From contig DGSC01000031.1 of assembly GCA_002391275.1 (NCBI GenBank), positions 3,231-67,230 of the forward strand: a stretch of DNA of 64,000 nucleotides. The letters run 5' to 3'. Shown piece by piece: positions 26,255-35,188 of the stretch (position 1 is the stretch's first letter; each line of letters starts with the position of its first letter). Position numbers and translations under genes: made by a program. Source of the DNA: Prevotellaceae bacterium UBA4372. GTDB lineage: Bacteria; Bacteroidota; Bacteroidia; Bacteroidales; Bacteroidaceae. Below the pieces are notes generated by a model. The model saw only the letters and a list, made by a program, of their open reading frames with translations. It did no database searches and had not been told where the DNA came from.

Positions 26255-27373
26255 TTATATATTCTTTTGTCCTTTTGCCAGATTGAAGAAGAGGTAAAGG
26301 GCTTCTGTTGGTGCGTATCGGAATGTGAAAGGCAGGTGAGAGAGATAGCTGAGCACGGTGTGGTAGCGGCTATGTCCTTTCGATTGTGCTTGTTGCCATT
26401 GATGGCTGTGCTGCCCGAAGTTTCCTCCTTGGATCACTAACTGTAGGAGGTGTCGGGTGTCGTTGTTGTGTCTCAGCGTCGATGAGGCTGTAGTGCCTGC
26501 ATCAAGGCCGAGGTATTCTGTGAGGAAGTGTTCCAGTAGTTGTGACCAGCGCGTGAATCCTGTTTGCTTATATGCTTGAGTGAGTGCGCGTTTGTCGATG
26601 TGTTCGTGGTTCTTGTGATAGGCCAGTGCCAAGTCGCAGAACTGGCGTAGTCCGATGCCTACCGATGCCGTGTGTTTGAAGATGTGTGCGGCATGGAGGA
26701 GGAGGGTAGTGATGTATCCTGTAGTGCGAACATCCGTGCTTGTGCCCTCGTCGCCGTTGATGGTCAAGGTGGCATAGCCCTCGTTCCGTATGATGTCTGT
26801 CAGGGCTTGTTGGTGGCGAGGCCGCAGGATGTCGGCCAGTCGCGGATGTATTTCTATTTCGATGTTGTCGTAGTAGAAACTCATGCTGCCATCCGCCTTA
26901 GGTTGACAGGGATAACCTTGTTGTTCCAGGGAGGAGGCCACAGTGCCGAAACAGGTTTCAGGCAGATACCAGTCGATGTCGCCGCAGACGCGTAAGTCGG
27001 GACGTGGATAGCAGCTGGCAGATGCTTCGCCTTTCAGCAGGATCGGTTCTGTGCCGATTTGGCAGAGAAGCTGACGTGTGGCAGTGACAGCCCGTCTGAT
27101 GCGCCTGTTGTCTGCGATGATGCGGGTGACATCCGATGTCCATTGCCACGTGATGGTTTGAGGCGGCACGAGGTTGTCCGGCAGACGCTGTAGAGCGTCA
27201 TAGACGATGCCTTGCACGGTTTGGCGGCACGCTTCTTGGTATACTTTTTGCCAGTCGTCGGCAGAGAGCGGGAAGTAAGCAATAGAGGGCTCTGTTGTCC
27301 ACAGTCCACAGCGAAGCAGCTCGAAAAAAGCTTGCTGCCAGCGTGTCATAGAATGAGTCCGTACTTGTTCCAT
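26255..27373 (-). CDS. Nucleotidyltransferase-like protein (NTP_transf_5 family)
   Basis: A 372-residue protein with ILLKGEASASCYPRPDLRVCGDIDWYLP near residues 107-135. The GD(I/x)D pair is the metal-binding motif of the uncharacterised nucleotidyltransferase family PF14907. Members occur next to PqqD-like proteins, for example in paeninodin-type lasso peptide clusters, where they are thought to modify the peptide or its phosphate. Here it overlaps the PqqD gene by 28 bp and is followed by the 57-residue peptide gene. Whether it acts on the peptide, the glycan or another protein is unknown. Confidence 0.75.
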   Translation of the reverse strand: MEQVRTHSMTRWQQAFFELLRCGLWTTEPSIAYFPLSADDWQKVYQEACRQTVQGIVYDALQRLPDNLVPPQTITWQWTSDVTRIIADNRRIRRAVTATRQLLCQIGTEPILLKGEASASCYPRPDLRVCGDIDWYLPETCFGTVASSLEQQGYPCQPKADGSMSFYYDNIEIEIHPRLADILRPRHQQALTDIIRNEGYATLTINGDEGTSTDVRTTGYITTLLLHAAHIFKHTASVGIGLRQFCDLALAYHKNHEHIDKRALTQAYKQTGFTRWSQLLEHFLTEYLGLDAGTTASSTLRHNNDTRHLLQLVIQGGNFGQHSHQWQQAQSKGHSRYHTVLSYLSHLPFTFRYAPTEALYLFFNLAKGQKNI

Positions 27374-27612
27374 GTCTCTAAGAGTTGTCGCACGTCAGTG
27401 AGCGCTTGCTCGGGACTGACGTCGTAAGAGGCGGCAAGTTGCTCGGCCATGTCTTCGGGCGTGAAATCGCGATTGCCAAAGTGCTCCCAAAGGTCGGCGG
27501 CCGCCTCGTTCATGGCATAGAGGTCGGTCAGGTTGATAGCTCCCCCGTCAGGGTCGACGACGAAGTGGTCTTTGCCGACGTTGAGATGTATGAGATTGGG
27601 TTTTAATCGCAT
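27346..27612 (-). CDS. PqqD family peptide chaperone-like protein
   Basis: An 88-residue protein beginning MRLKPNLIHLNVGKDHFVVDP. It has the winged-helix pattern of PqqD: a short beta part with the conserved Asp-rich turn, then NLTDLYAMNEAAADLWEHF and the C-terminal helices VSPEQALTDVRQLLETWNKYGLIL. PqqD proteins bind leader peptides of RiPP precursors and present them to modifying enzymes. I chose the ATG at 27612 because it forms TAATG with the sugar transferase stop and removes ten residues unlike the family. Its context of sugar transferase, NTase and small peptide recalls peptide-modifying clusters, although it sits in an exopolysaccharide operon. Confidence 0.85.
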   Translation of the reverse strand: MRLKPNLIHLNVGKDHFVVDPDGGAINLTDLYAMNEAAADLWEHFGNRDFTPEDMAEQLAASYDVSPEQALTDVRQLLETWNKYGLIL

Positions 27613-28184
27613 TAGAATTTCTTGCCGGAAATGATGGCCCATGTCGTGAGCCAGATGATTTTCAAGTCGTAGCTAAGAGATTGCTTCTCGAGATATTCCA
27701 GATCCATGTCCAGGCGTTGGATCATCTTGTCCATGTTGTAGGTGTAGCCGTTGAAGAGCGTGGCTTTAGAGAAGATTCCTGGACGCAGGGCATAGAGGCG
27801 GGTGTAGTCGGGGCGTAAGGCTACGATCTGATCGATGAAGTAGCGACGTTCTGGGCGCGGTCCCACGAAAGACATATCCCCGCGAATGATGTTCCAGAGC
27901 TGGGGCAATTCATCGATGTGGTGAGCACGCAGGAAACGTCCGATGCGTGTGAGGCGGGGATCGTTATTGAGATATAGCATTGGCTGTCCGTCCATCTCGG
28001 CATTGGTCTTCATGGAGCGGAATTTATAGAGGGTGAAGGGGCGTCCATGATAGCCGATGCGCTCCTGCTTATAGATGACGTCACCGCCACCTCCTATGAG
28101 TATCACCAAGTAGATGACCGCCATGGGCAGGGCGAAAATGATAATGGAAACAATTGCTAAAGAGAGGTCGAATAGTCTCTTCAT
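27612..28184 (-). CDS. Initiating sugar-phosphate transferase (WcaJ/PglC-like)
   Basis: A 190-residue polyprenyl-phosphate sugar-1-phosphate transferase of the short, PglC-like type. One membrane segment (LAIVSIIIFALPMAVIYLVILI) is followed by the catalytic domain: VIYKQERIGYHGRPFTLYKFRSM near residues 36-58, DELPQLWNIIRGDMSFVGPRP near 97-117. It loads the first sugar phosphate on undecaprenyl phosphate and so starts repeat-unit synthesis. It is followed by pqqD with a one-base overlap and preceded by a 141-bp gap. Confidence 0.92.
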   Translation of the reverse strand: MKRLFDLSLAIVSIIIFALPMAVIYLVILIGGGGDVIYKQERIGYHGRPFTLYKFRSMKTNAEMDGQPMLYLNNDPRLTRIGRFLRAHHIDELPQLWNIIRGDMSFVGPRPERRYFIDQIVALRPDYTRLYALRPGIFSKATLFNGYTYNMDKMIQRLDMDLEYLEKQSLSYDLKIIWLTTWAIISGKKF

Positions 28185-28287
28185 AAGCGTTTGTGCGTTT
28201 AAAGTGTTGTTGAATGGTTATCCTGCAATAGAGAACAAATGAGCTTTTATGCTTTCGCTTAGTGGTGTGGTAAACTTACATGCCCTA

Positions 28288-28320
28288 TGCGCGCGTACAC
28301 GTGTATATTATATATATGTG
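28288..28320. repeat. Alternating purine-pyrimidine element (CGCGCG...TATATATA)
   Basis: ATGCGCGCGTACACGTGTAT followed by ATTATATATATGTG, in the gap between two exopolysaccharide genes. Similar CGCG(C)G-TATATATA combinations occur at 39431-39462, 55487-55513 and, inverted, 62248-62268. Strictly alternating purine and pyrimidine can adopt Z-DNA or melt easily. Function unknown. Confidence 0.6.
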
Positions 28321-28325
28321 GGCCT

Positions 28326-29441
28326 TTATTTGTTTAATAACTCATCGTAGAGCGCTTGGCATGAGTCTATCATCTGTTCCATTCTGAAATATTGTTCGAA
28401 ACGTTGTCGTGACTGAAGGGCAAAGCGACTGTGCTGTTCCTCATTACTGCAAATCTGTAGTATAGCATCGGCCAAGGCTTGGCTGTCGCAAGGTGGTACC
28501 GTTATGCCAGAGACGCCATTCTGATTCACCCAAGACACGCCGGACTCGGGAATGTCGGTAGAGACGAGGGGGGTTGAGTGAACCATGGCTTGCAACTGCA
28601 CGATGGCAAAGGCTTCGCGTTTGTCGATTGACGAGAGACAGAAGACATCGCTGGCTTCGTAATAAGAGGGTACTTCTTTGTCGGAGATAAATCCCAGCAG
28701 TTTCACTTTGGACTGCAGTCCCTGTTGGTTGATGAGGCCTTCAAGATGGTCGTGCTGGTAGCCTGTGCCACCAATGAGTACGATATAGTCGTCGGGGAGA
28801 AGTGCGGCAGCATTGATGAGGTACTCAAACCCTTTGTACAGCACCAGGCGTCCTAATGAGAACACTATTTTCTTTCCTGCATACTGAGCCTTGATTTTCT
28901 GGATTGTTCCTTCTTGTGCTTTGGTCTCGTACACACCAATAGGAATGCACCTGCACTTGTGCTGTACGTTAGCCAGCGCTGCAGACTGCTTGAGATACAC
29001 GGGTGAGGTTCCAACGATACGGGCGGCGCGTCGGATGAGCCACGACTGTAAAGGGCGATACAGCTTCAGGAGCTTATTCTGGCGGATGATGTCGCAGTGC
29101 CAGTGGAGAACGATCTTTCCTTTGAATCCAGACAGATAGAGTGCTAATGCAGCCATAGGGTCTGGATGATGAACATGTATGATATCGTATTGCCCACATA
29201 TTTGCTTCAGCATCGTCACCATAGTAGGTGCTATCATGGTGGCCTTTGCTTCCAGGTATGTCCTACAGATGTAGATATGGCAATGCTCGTTGAGCTGGAT
29301 GTCATCAGTGTGTCCGTCCTTGCTTGCGAACATGGCATCGCAATCAATGCCACGCTCCGAAAGTTCTTTCGCTAAAGCGTACATGACTTTCTCTACTCCG
29401 CCTTTGAGCGGGTAAAACTTACCGAGTTGCAGTATTCGCAT
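28326..29441 (-). CDS. Glycosyltransferase family 4
   Basis: A 371-residue GT-B enzyme. The N-terminal domain starts MRILQLGKFYPLKGGVEKVMYALAKEL (Gly-Gly-x-Glu acceptor loop at about 14-17); DIIHVHHPDP is the mannosyltransferase-like His motif; the donor domain has FSLGRLVLYKGFEYLI and REAFAIVQLQAM with the EX7E-like Glu. It likely adds a hexose such as mannose or galactose from a nucleotide diphosphate sugar. It lies between another GT and the initiating transferase. Confidence 0.88.
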   Translation of the reverse strand: MRILQLGKFYPLKGGVEKVMYALAKELSERGIDCDAMFASKDGHTDDIQLNEHCHIYICRTYLEAKATMIAPTMVTMLKQICGQYDIIHVHHPDPMAALALYLSGFKGKIVLHWHCDIIRQNKLLKLYRPLQSWLIRRAARIVGTSPVYLKQSAALANVQHKCRCIPIGVYETKAQEGTIQKIKAQYAGKKIVFSLGRLVLYKGFEYLINAAALLPDDYIVLIGGTGYQHDHLEGLINQQGLQSKVKLLGFISDKEVPSYYEASDVFCLSSIDKREAFAIVQLQAMVHSTPLVSTDIPESGVSWVNQNGVSGITVPPCDSQALADAILQICSNEEQHSRFALQSRQRFEQYFRMEQMIDSCQALYDELLNK

Positions 29442-29472
29442 GACGACTAATGGATAATATGTGTAGATTAAA

Positions 29473-30606
29473 CTATTTCGTAATTCCTGTTTCTTCCAAT
29501 AATTGCTGCCAGCTGGTCACGCATGGGGACTGAGGCTGAAGAGCAGGAATAGGGCGTAGGGTGGATGCGTCACCTTGTAGGAGTGAGTGCATGAGTGCTT
29601 TCAAAGCCTGTGGCTCTTCAGGATTGAAGAAGGCTGTGGCTTGGCTGCCGGCGGCCGATTCGTGGGCATAGGGTAGATCAGCCAGTAGCATGGGGCGCCC
29701 AGTCTGAGCAAATTCAGAGATAGGTAGTCCCCAGGTCTCTACATGAGAGGGAAAGACGAGGCAATCTGCCCTTGCGTACTGCTGATCGAGCTGCTGTCGA
29801 TTCAAGAAGCCACAGAAACGGATGGACGCGACGTCGCCCCAGCGACGATGCAACCAGCTGCTGTAGCGGTTGAAATCAGGCGAAGTGGTCAGCACAACCT
29901 CAAACCGTCCCTTGCCGACTTCATCTTCGAGCAAACGTGCTGCTTCGCAGAGACATTCGAAATTCTTGTGCACGTCGGGGTAGGCTGGATAGAGGAAGGT
30001 GAGAGGTCGCTCCGGTTCTCGTTCATGTGCAGGGGAAGCGTCCTGGTGACGGTCTTGCCCCGGTTGTTTAGGCGGAAACACCACGATGCTGTCCTTGTCC
30101 AAATGGAACATCTGGGTGAATGCCTGACGGAACCATTCCTGCTGAACGACGATGAACTTGTTGCGATGTATGTTGATGCGATAGATCCACTTTGTGAACA
30201 GTGCGAAGCATACGATGCGGTAGTTCTGCCACAGATGGCGCCAGTGCCAGCGAAAGAAAGGGTAGGAGTTGTGGCAGTAGACCGCCTGAGTCTTGGCATG
30301 CACCCGTGGCGTGGTGTCGTGCAGGGACAGCCAGAGGTCGATGTTGCCCAACTCTCGTGAGATGCTGTTCATCGTCACATATTCGCACCATAGCCGATGT
30401 ACCCATGAGCGCACGGACCAAGGCAACTCTATGTATTCGATGCCTGGGAAGTCGCAGAGTGAGCGTTGGTGCACAAGTGCCACTACACGACAATCGCCAC
30501 GCTGAACCAGCGTTGATAACTCGCACAGGCAGTTGTTGAGGATTGCCAACGTGCCGCCCTTGCGGAGATTCACGGCTGAAACAACTATTAATTTACGATT
30601 GTCCAC
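29473..30606 (-). CDS. Glycosyltransferase family 4 (GT-B)
   Basis: A 377-residue protein. The N-terminal half (LIVVSAVNLRKGGTLAILNNCL) carries the Gly-Gly acceptor loop; the C-terminal half has FLYPAYPDVHKNFECLCEAARLL (His-Lys-Asn donor motif) and FPSHVETWGLPISEFAQTGRPML near residues 285-305, with the Glu pair of GT4. The KN motif and WGLPISE ending resemble rhamnosyl- or mannosyltransferases of O-antigen loci. It is 31 bp from each neighbour, in one operon. Confidence 0.85.
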   Translation of the reverse strand: MDNRKLIVVSAVNLRKGGTLAILNNCLCELSTLVQRGDCRVVALVHQRSLCDFPGIEYIELPWSVRSWVHRLWCEYVTMNSISRELGNIDLWLSLHDTTPRVHAKTQAVYCHNSYPFFRWHWRHLWQNYRIVCFALFTKWIYRINIHRNKFIVVQQEWFRQAFTQMFHLDKDSIVVFPPKQPGQDRHQDASPAHEREPERPLTFLYPAYPDVHKNFECLCEAARLLEDEVGKGRFEVVLTTSPDFNRYSSWLHRRWGDVASIRFCGFLNRQQLDQQYARADCLVFPSHVETWGLPISEFAQTGRPMLLADLPYAHESAAGSQATAFFNPEEPQALKALMHSLLQGDASTLRPIPALQPQSPCVTSWQQLLEETGITK

Positions 30607-30637
30607 TTTGCGATTTATCCTTTATTAGCAGTGGGAT

Positions 30638-31756
30638 TCATTCACCTTTGAATAATTCCTCCCACTGTTGCATGATCCGTTCCTCCGCGAAGTCTTCTGA
30701 AGCCTTGACAGCCGCCTGTCCCATTGCCTGACGGAGAGGCTTGTTGCTCATCAACGCCGCCAGATGTTGTGCAAACATGGCGTCGTTGTTCTCTGCGATC
30801 AGGTAACCGTCGCGTCCGTCGGTGATGACGTCGCGCGGACCGCACTGACAGGCGAAAGCTACGATAGGCATTCCGTAAGCCTGGGCTTCGAGCAGCACCA
30901 TGGGCAGGCCCTCGTAGCGGGATGAGAGCACGAAGATGGAGGAACTGAGGTAGGCGTCCTGAATATTGCTTGATGGTTTTTGAAGGCGAACGCTGTCCTG
31001 AAGCCCTAATTCAAGCACTTGTTGCTGCAGCATAGGTCGGAGAGGACCGTCGCCATAGATGTCGAGCGTCCATCCCTTTCTGCGCTCACCCATGAGGTGC
31101 CAGATGTTCAACAGGCGGTCGAACCCTTTCTGATAGTCGTAGCGCCCAATGGCCAAGACCCGTTTCTGGGTGAGATCGGCCTGACACGTAGGCTTAAAAG
31201 TCCGTGAATTAGGAATCACGGTGATGTTTGGCAGGTTGCCCCACAGCGCAGCATCCTCTTTGGTGAGGACAACGAAACGCTCATATTTCCTTACGATACG
31301 TTCCTCCTGCCATGTGCGCCAGCGGTCTGCCAACGCCCAGAGGCCGCGTCGGTGGTATTGCAGCTTTTTGTTTTTCGAGAAATGAATCTCCAGTATCTTA
31401 CGACTTCCGTCTTGTATCTTGTAAACAAACGGAGCGTCGTTGTTGAACATACAAACGACGACGTCAGGGTGTAGCTGCTTCAGCAGTTCCGTGAGCCGTT
31501 GCCGATGTCTTCTTTGTTTGATGGGAAAGGCTGCCAACTTGCGTAGCAGCGACCCGTTTGTCTCGTCGTAGTTGATGCCCAGGTCGTAACTCCGAATCTT
31601 GGAGTCCAAGGCAAAGTACGATGTGCGTCCCCGTTGATCGGTCGTCACAATGCTCACCTCATGACCATGGGCTGACAGCCAGTTGGCTTTCTGTGCCAAC
31701 ACCCGCTCCATGCCTCCGGAATTAAACGTTCCGGCTATGAGATAAACCATTTTCAT
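30638..31756 (-). CDS. Glycosyltransferase family 4
   Basis: A 372-residue GT-B enzyme with MVYLIAGTFNSGGMERVLAQKANWL, ending a beta strand at the Gly-Gly-Met-Glu acceptor loop, then AIGRYDYQKGFDRLLNIWHLM and SSRYEGLPMVLLEAQAYGMPIV. I chose ATG 31756 because it overlaps the polymerase stop as ATGA; the open frame extends 23 Arg-rich codons further upstream but only as a shadow of the polymerase C-terminus. YEGLPMVLLEA is typical of N-acetylgalactosamine or galactose transferases such as PglJ/PglH-like proteins; specificity is not certain. Confidence 0.88.
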   Translation of the reverse strand: MKMVYLIAGTFNSGGMERVLAQKANWLSAHGHEVSIVTTDQRGRTSYFALDSKIRSYDLGINYDETNGSLLRKLAAFPIKQRRHRQRLTELLKQLHPDVVVCMFNNDAPFVYKIQDGSRKILEIHFSKNKKLQYHRRGLWALADRWRTWQEERIVRKYERFVVLTKEDAALWGNLPNITVIPNSRTFKPTCQADLTQKRVLAIGRYDYQKGFDRLLNIWHLMGERRKGWTLDIYGDGPLRPMLQQQVLELGLQDSVRLQKPSSNIQDAYLSSSIFVLSSRYEGLPMVLLEAQAYGMPIVAFACQCGPRDVITDGRDGYLIAENNDAMFAQHLAALMSNKPLRQAMGQAAVKASEDFAEERIMQQWEELFKGE

Positions 31757-33075
31757 GCTTCGACCGCTTCTAATTCCAATTCTTCTATTTCTTCGGGCTC
31801 GTCTTCCTCTTGTTCGTCCAGGCACAGGAAGAGTGCAAAGACAAGGAATAGGTCGGAGGCCACTTTACCCCATACTGCGAAATTCAGTATGAGCAAAAGC
31901 CAGAAGAAAAGTCGCATGTCTGGAAGCCTGCGAATACATATCAGTCCTGCCTTCAACATGTATAGCGAGAAAGCAACGAGGCCGAAGATGCCGAAGTAGA
32001 AGATGAAACGGAGATATCCCACATCCGTACCCTTGTAGAATCCGCGTGTCCGCTCGCCGGTGTAGTAGGGGTCGGTGTCTATGGGATTCGAGAAGTATCC
32101 GTCGCCAATAACCCATGTCTTGATGTTGTCGGGCATGACATACATCGTTGCCAGAGTCTTATTGGAGTTGTAGCTGAACTTACCCGTCTCGACGTAGTTG
32201 AAGAAACCTTCAAAGCCGAAACGCATGTTCTCGCGGATTTTCTCGTCGGTCTGATAGGCGAATACGAACAGCGGTATGCTTACTGCCAGCAAACCACCCA
32301 TCCAGCGCCACATCAGGAAGTAGTTGTGCTCGATATGCTTCGTCTGGCGCAGGGTGACGTAGGCCAGATAGAGCAAGCCAATCAAAGCGCCAACCAATGT
32401 GGTACGAGCAATCATGTTGCCGGCAACGGTGATGATGATGAACGAGAGCAGATAGATAAAGTATTCAAACCATCGTTTCGACACCTCAGAGTTAGCCAGC
32501 AGATAGATAATCATGATCAGTACGGCCGCAAAGCGCATGCCGGCAACGTCCAGGGCAGCTCCTAAACCATACAGGCGATGGATGTTACCTTCAAAGACGA
32601 GGTCTTGCTGAAGGGCAATCGAGTTGACGAATTTCTTCACGGCCAAGTTCTCGTCCATCACCAAGGCGAGGATGCATTGTAAAACACATACCGCCGTGAG
32701 ATAACCGACTATCGTCTTGAGTGTCAGACTGCCATGCAGCCATTTATAGAACTGACACAAGGTATAAGCAGCGCCCCACCACACCCATGCAGAAGTGATG
32801 TAAGTGGCATAGGCATAGTCGGTCGTATTGTTGATCGTCACAGACAACACACCGAAGAAAGATACGATACCCGCTAAAATGGATAAATCGAGAAAATCCT
32901 TCGTGGCGGTAAGATTGTGCTTGTAGACCATCTTCAGCAACAGAATAAACAACGATACAGCCGCGAGCATCATCTTTGTGTTCAAGCCTGGCAAGGCCCT
33001 GAACTCAAAGGGGAAGTAGAACATGCTTGTTAGCAGTATTCCAAGGATTATCAGAAATATTCTTATGAATGGCAT
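31753..33075 (-). CDS. wzy: O-antigen polymerase/ligase-like membrane protein (Wzy)
   Basis: A 440-residue polytopic protein with about ten hydrophobic segments and a larger periplasmic loop (EKIRENMRFGFEGFFNYVETGKFSYNSNKTLATMYV...GDGYFSNPIDTDPYYTGERTRGFYKGTDVGYLRF), the arrangement of O-antigen ligase/Wzy proteins, where Arg/His residues in that loop are catalytic. The C-terminus is unusually acidic (EEQEEDEPEEIEELELEAVEA). It would polymerise the undecaprenyl-linked repeat units in the periplasm. Sequence alone cannot separate Wzy from WaaL; the presence of wzc and wza favours Wzy. Confidence 0.75.
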   Translation of the reverse strand: MPFIRIFLIILGILLTSMFYFPFEFRALPGLNTKMMLAAVSLFILLLKMVYKHNLTATKDFLDLSILAGIVSFFGVLSVTINNTTDYAYATYITSAWVWWGAAYTLCQFYKWLHGSLTLKTIVGYLTAVCVLQCILALVMDENLAVKKFVNSIALQQDLVFEGNIHRLYGLGAALDVAGMRFAAVLIMIIYLLANSEVSKRWFEYFIYLLSFIIITVAGNMIARTTLVGALIGLLYLAYVTLRQTKHIEHNYFLMWRWMGGLLAVSIPLFVFAYQTDEKIRENMRFGFEGFFNYVETGKFSYNSNKTLATMYVMPDNIKTWVIGDGYFSNPIDTDPYYTGERTRGFYKGTDVGYLRFIFYFGIFGLVAFSLYMLKAGLICIRRLPDMRLFFWLLLILNFAVWGKVASDLFLVFALFLCLDEQEEDEPEEIEELELEAVEA

Positions 33076-33083
33076 GATACGGG

Positions 33084-34109
33084 TTATGATGCTTGTGAGG
33101 CGATGCTATTGTTGATGTAGGTGCCTGCTTTCTTCAAGGCAACCGCTGCGACGACAATCATCGCTATATAGATAATGGCCAAGATGCCTCGGTGTACATA
33201 TTGATACCACTCGAAGTGGAGGATTACACCTCGCACCAACATGTGGACGATGAGCATCTCGAAAGTGATGGAACCTGCTCGCTTCCATATAGGCTGGCTG
33301 AAGATGCGGTTGAACGATGACCGCTCTGTGAAGCAGCCTAAGATGATGAGTGGCAGGAATATCAATGAATAGACTTCATAGCGGACAGGGTAGAGGAATA
33401 CGACAAGCATGAGCAATGCGCTCAAGATGCTTGTGATATTGATCAGCGTGAGGCGCTGGCTTGCTATCTCCTGTCTCTTGCACTGATAGAAGTGGCTCAG
33501 CAGTACGCCCATACACATGGCGGCAATACCTCTTGCGAAGGGGAGATATAGCGGACCGCAGAACTGCCAATCAGCGATTCGGGCGTTCATGTCGGCATGA
33601 AATGTGTAGGCGTAGAATAGCACGACAACAGACGGAAAGATTAACTTGATGCTAACTCTTTTCGAGATTTGAAGTGCGGCATAGACCAATGCGCCACCCC
33701 ATAGCAGAACGCTCAGATACCACCCCGGAGGGTTCTCGCCTCTCGGGAAGATGCCCGTGTCCTGAAGCAGCAAAAGCTCAGAGAGGAAACGAAACGAATA
33801 GTTGACAACGCCTTGTACTCCTTCTGTGAAAGGCACGTTCCAATGGTACATCAGGTATGTCAGGACCAAAGCGATGCACCATTCTGTAAAGAAACGCTTA
33901 TATTTATTTAATGTGTAATCCAACACTCCGGTATGGGGGTGGGACAGGAACGACTTGTACAGTAATGCGCCCGAAAGGATAAAGAAGAAATCGGCTGCGG
34001 GATCTTCATTCTGGATATATCCTATAGCTCCCTTCATGTGGCATAGGCATACAACCAACATAAAGAGGAATTTGAACGCATCGATGCTATAGTAGTACTT
34101 CTTTTCCAT
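33084..34109 (-). CDS. Acyltransferase-3-like membrane protein
   Basis: A 341-residue membrane protein: YYYSIDAFKFLFMLVVCLCHMKGAIGY places a conserved His in the first segment (CLCH), and about nine to ten hydrophobic segments follow. It is related to acyltransferase 3 proteins of exopolysaccharide loci, which add acetyl or succinyl groups to sugars. Its first 23 bp overlap the end of the next acyltransferase gene. The two genes are different (341 and 364 residues) and not recent duplicates, so two different decorations are possible. Confidence 0.75.
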   Translation of the reverse strand: MEKKYYYSIDAFKFLFMLVVCLCHMKGAIGYIQNEDPAADFFFILSGALLYKSFLSHPHTGVLDYTLNKYKRFFTEWCIALVLTYLMYHWNVPFTEGVQGVVNYSFRFLSELLLLQDTGIFPRGENPPGWYLSVLLWGGALVYAALQISKRVSIKLIFPSVVVLFYAYTFHADMNARIADWQFCGPLYLPFARGIAAMCMGVLLSHFYQCKRQEIASQRLTLINITSILSALLMLVVFLYPVRYEVYSLIFLPLIILGCFTERSSFNRIFSQPIWKRAGSITFEMLIVHMLVRGVILHFEWYQYVHRGILAIIYIAMIVVAAVALKKAGTYINNSIASQAS

Positions 34110-35181
34110 TCTCCTTGGGCGTAAATGTTGCTTCTGGTCTGCTGCTTCCTTTACCTGTTATGAGCACGTTGACCAGCGGGTGAAGCTTAGCCAGCGGGAT
34201 GATACATTCACAGATGAGGAGTATCAGGAGGGTCTCAATAGCAGCAATGAGATAGTTGTGAGTCAAATTGATGTCATGCACCTGTAAGAGGTGGACCAAG
34301 ATGATCAGTAGTACCGACTGCAGACCGTAGATTGGCAGTGTGTGACGTCCGAGTGTATTGACGACTTTGAAAACTTTGTTCTTTGCCTCCTTGAAATTGG
34401 CACAGAGCAGCAGGAAACAGAACGACGCCACAAATCCTATTGCAAAGCGATAGACGCATCTCATGAACTGCTCTATACTTAGCTCGGACAATGTGCCGGG
34501 AACAATTCCCGTCGTGTAAATGTACATGTCGCGTCTGAAGAAGTATATCGAGAGGACTAACGTTAGTGCTGCCGCCACTTGTTTTAAGGCACTCGTCCTT
34601 GGCATCTCTAAGGTGCCGCCGTTGCGCCTGATCAGGTACCCACAGAGGAAAAAGGGGTACATGAATTTGTGGGTGGCGGGGAAGTAGTGGTCTGGAACAC
34701 AGAAGATGAGAACCACGATCAGTCCCATCATCCCGAGGTCGAGATGTCTGTGAAACTTCCTTCCTATCGCTTCAGCGCCTATGATGAGGCAACAATTCAA
34801 GAGTATTGATGAGAGGAACCAAAGTCCACTGCACAAGTGAACCAGGACGTCCTTCAAGGTGATGCTCAGCAAACTGTTCATGCAGAGGGCTTGGAGTATG
34901 CCTGTTGTGGCGCTGTAAAACAGCCACGGCACGCCAATCGTTGTGAGGCGCTTGCTCAGGGCCTTGCTTAGCTCCTTGCCTCTCAGGCTAAAGAAGTATC
35001 CGCTGATAAGCATAAACAGCGGCATGTGAAACGAGTAGATGGCACGGAACATCGGATCGTCGAAATAGGCCTCGCTGTTGGTATATCCGCTGCCAAAACC
35101 ATATTGGAGGCAATGGCCTGCCACGACCATGATGATCAATATTCCTTTGACGAAATCGAAGTAGGTGTTTCTTTCAGTCAT
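34087..35181 (-). CDS. Acyltransferase family 3 membrane protein
   Basis: A 364-residue membrane protein with the full signature: NTYFDFVKGILIIMVVAGHCLQYGFGSGY, then AIYSFHMPLFMLISGYFF, where the first His is the proposed catalytic residue and RxxR-like basics follow. It probably O-acetylates the polysaccharide repeat unit. It lies 7 bp after the GT2 gene stop upstream and overlaps the other acyltransferase gene downstream. Confidence 0.88.
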   Translation of the reverse strand: MTERNTYFDFVKGILIIMVVAGHCLQYGFGSGYTNSEAYFDDPMFRAIYSFHMPLFMLISGYFFSLRGKELSKALSKRLTTIGVPWLFYSATTGILQALCMNSLLSITLKDVLVHLCSGLWFLSSILLNCCLIIGAEAIGRKFHRHLDLGMMGLIVVLIFCVPDHYFPATHKFMYPFFLCGYLIRRNGGTLEMPRTSALKQVAAALTLVLSIYFFRRDMYIYTTGIVPGTLSELSIEQFMRCVYRFAIGFVASFCFLLLCANFKEAKNKVFKVVNTLGRHTLPIYGLQSVLLIILVHLLQVHDINLTHNYLIAAIETLLILLICECIIPLAKLHPLVNVLITGKGSSRPEATFTPKENGKEVLL

Positions 35182-35188
35182 GTGACAT

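Noticed and set aside
31757..31825. Arg-rich N-terminal extension of the GT4 gene ending at 30638
   Set aside because: The extension overlaps the acidic C-terminus of the Wzy gene in another frame and has no family similarity; the ATG at 31756 gives a normal GT4 start with an ATGA overlap.
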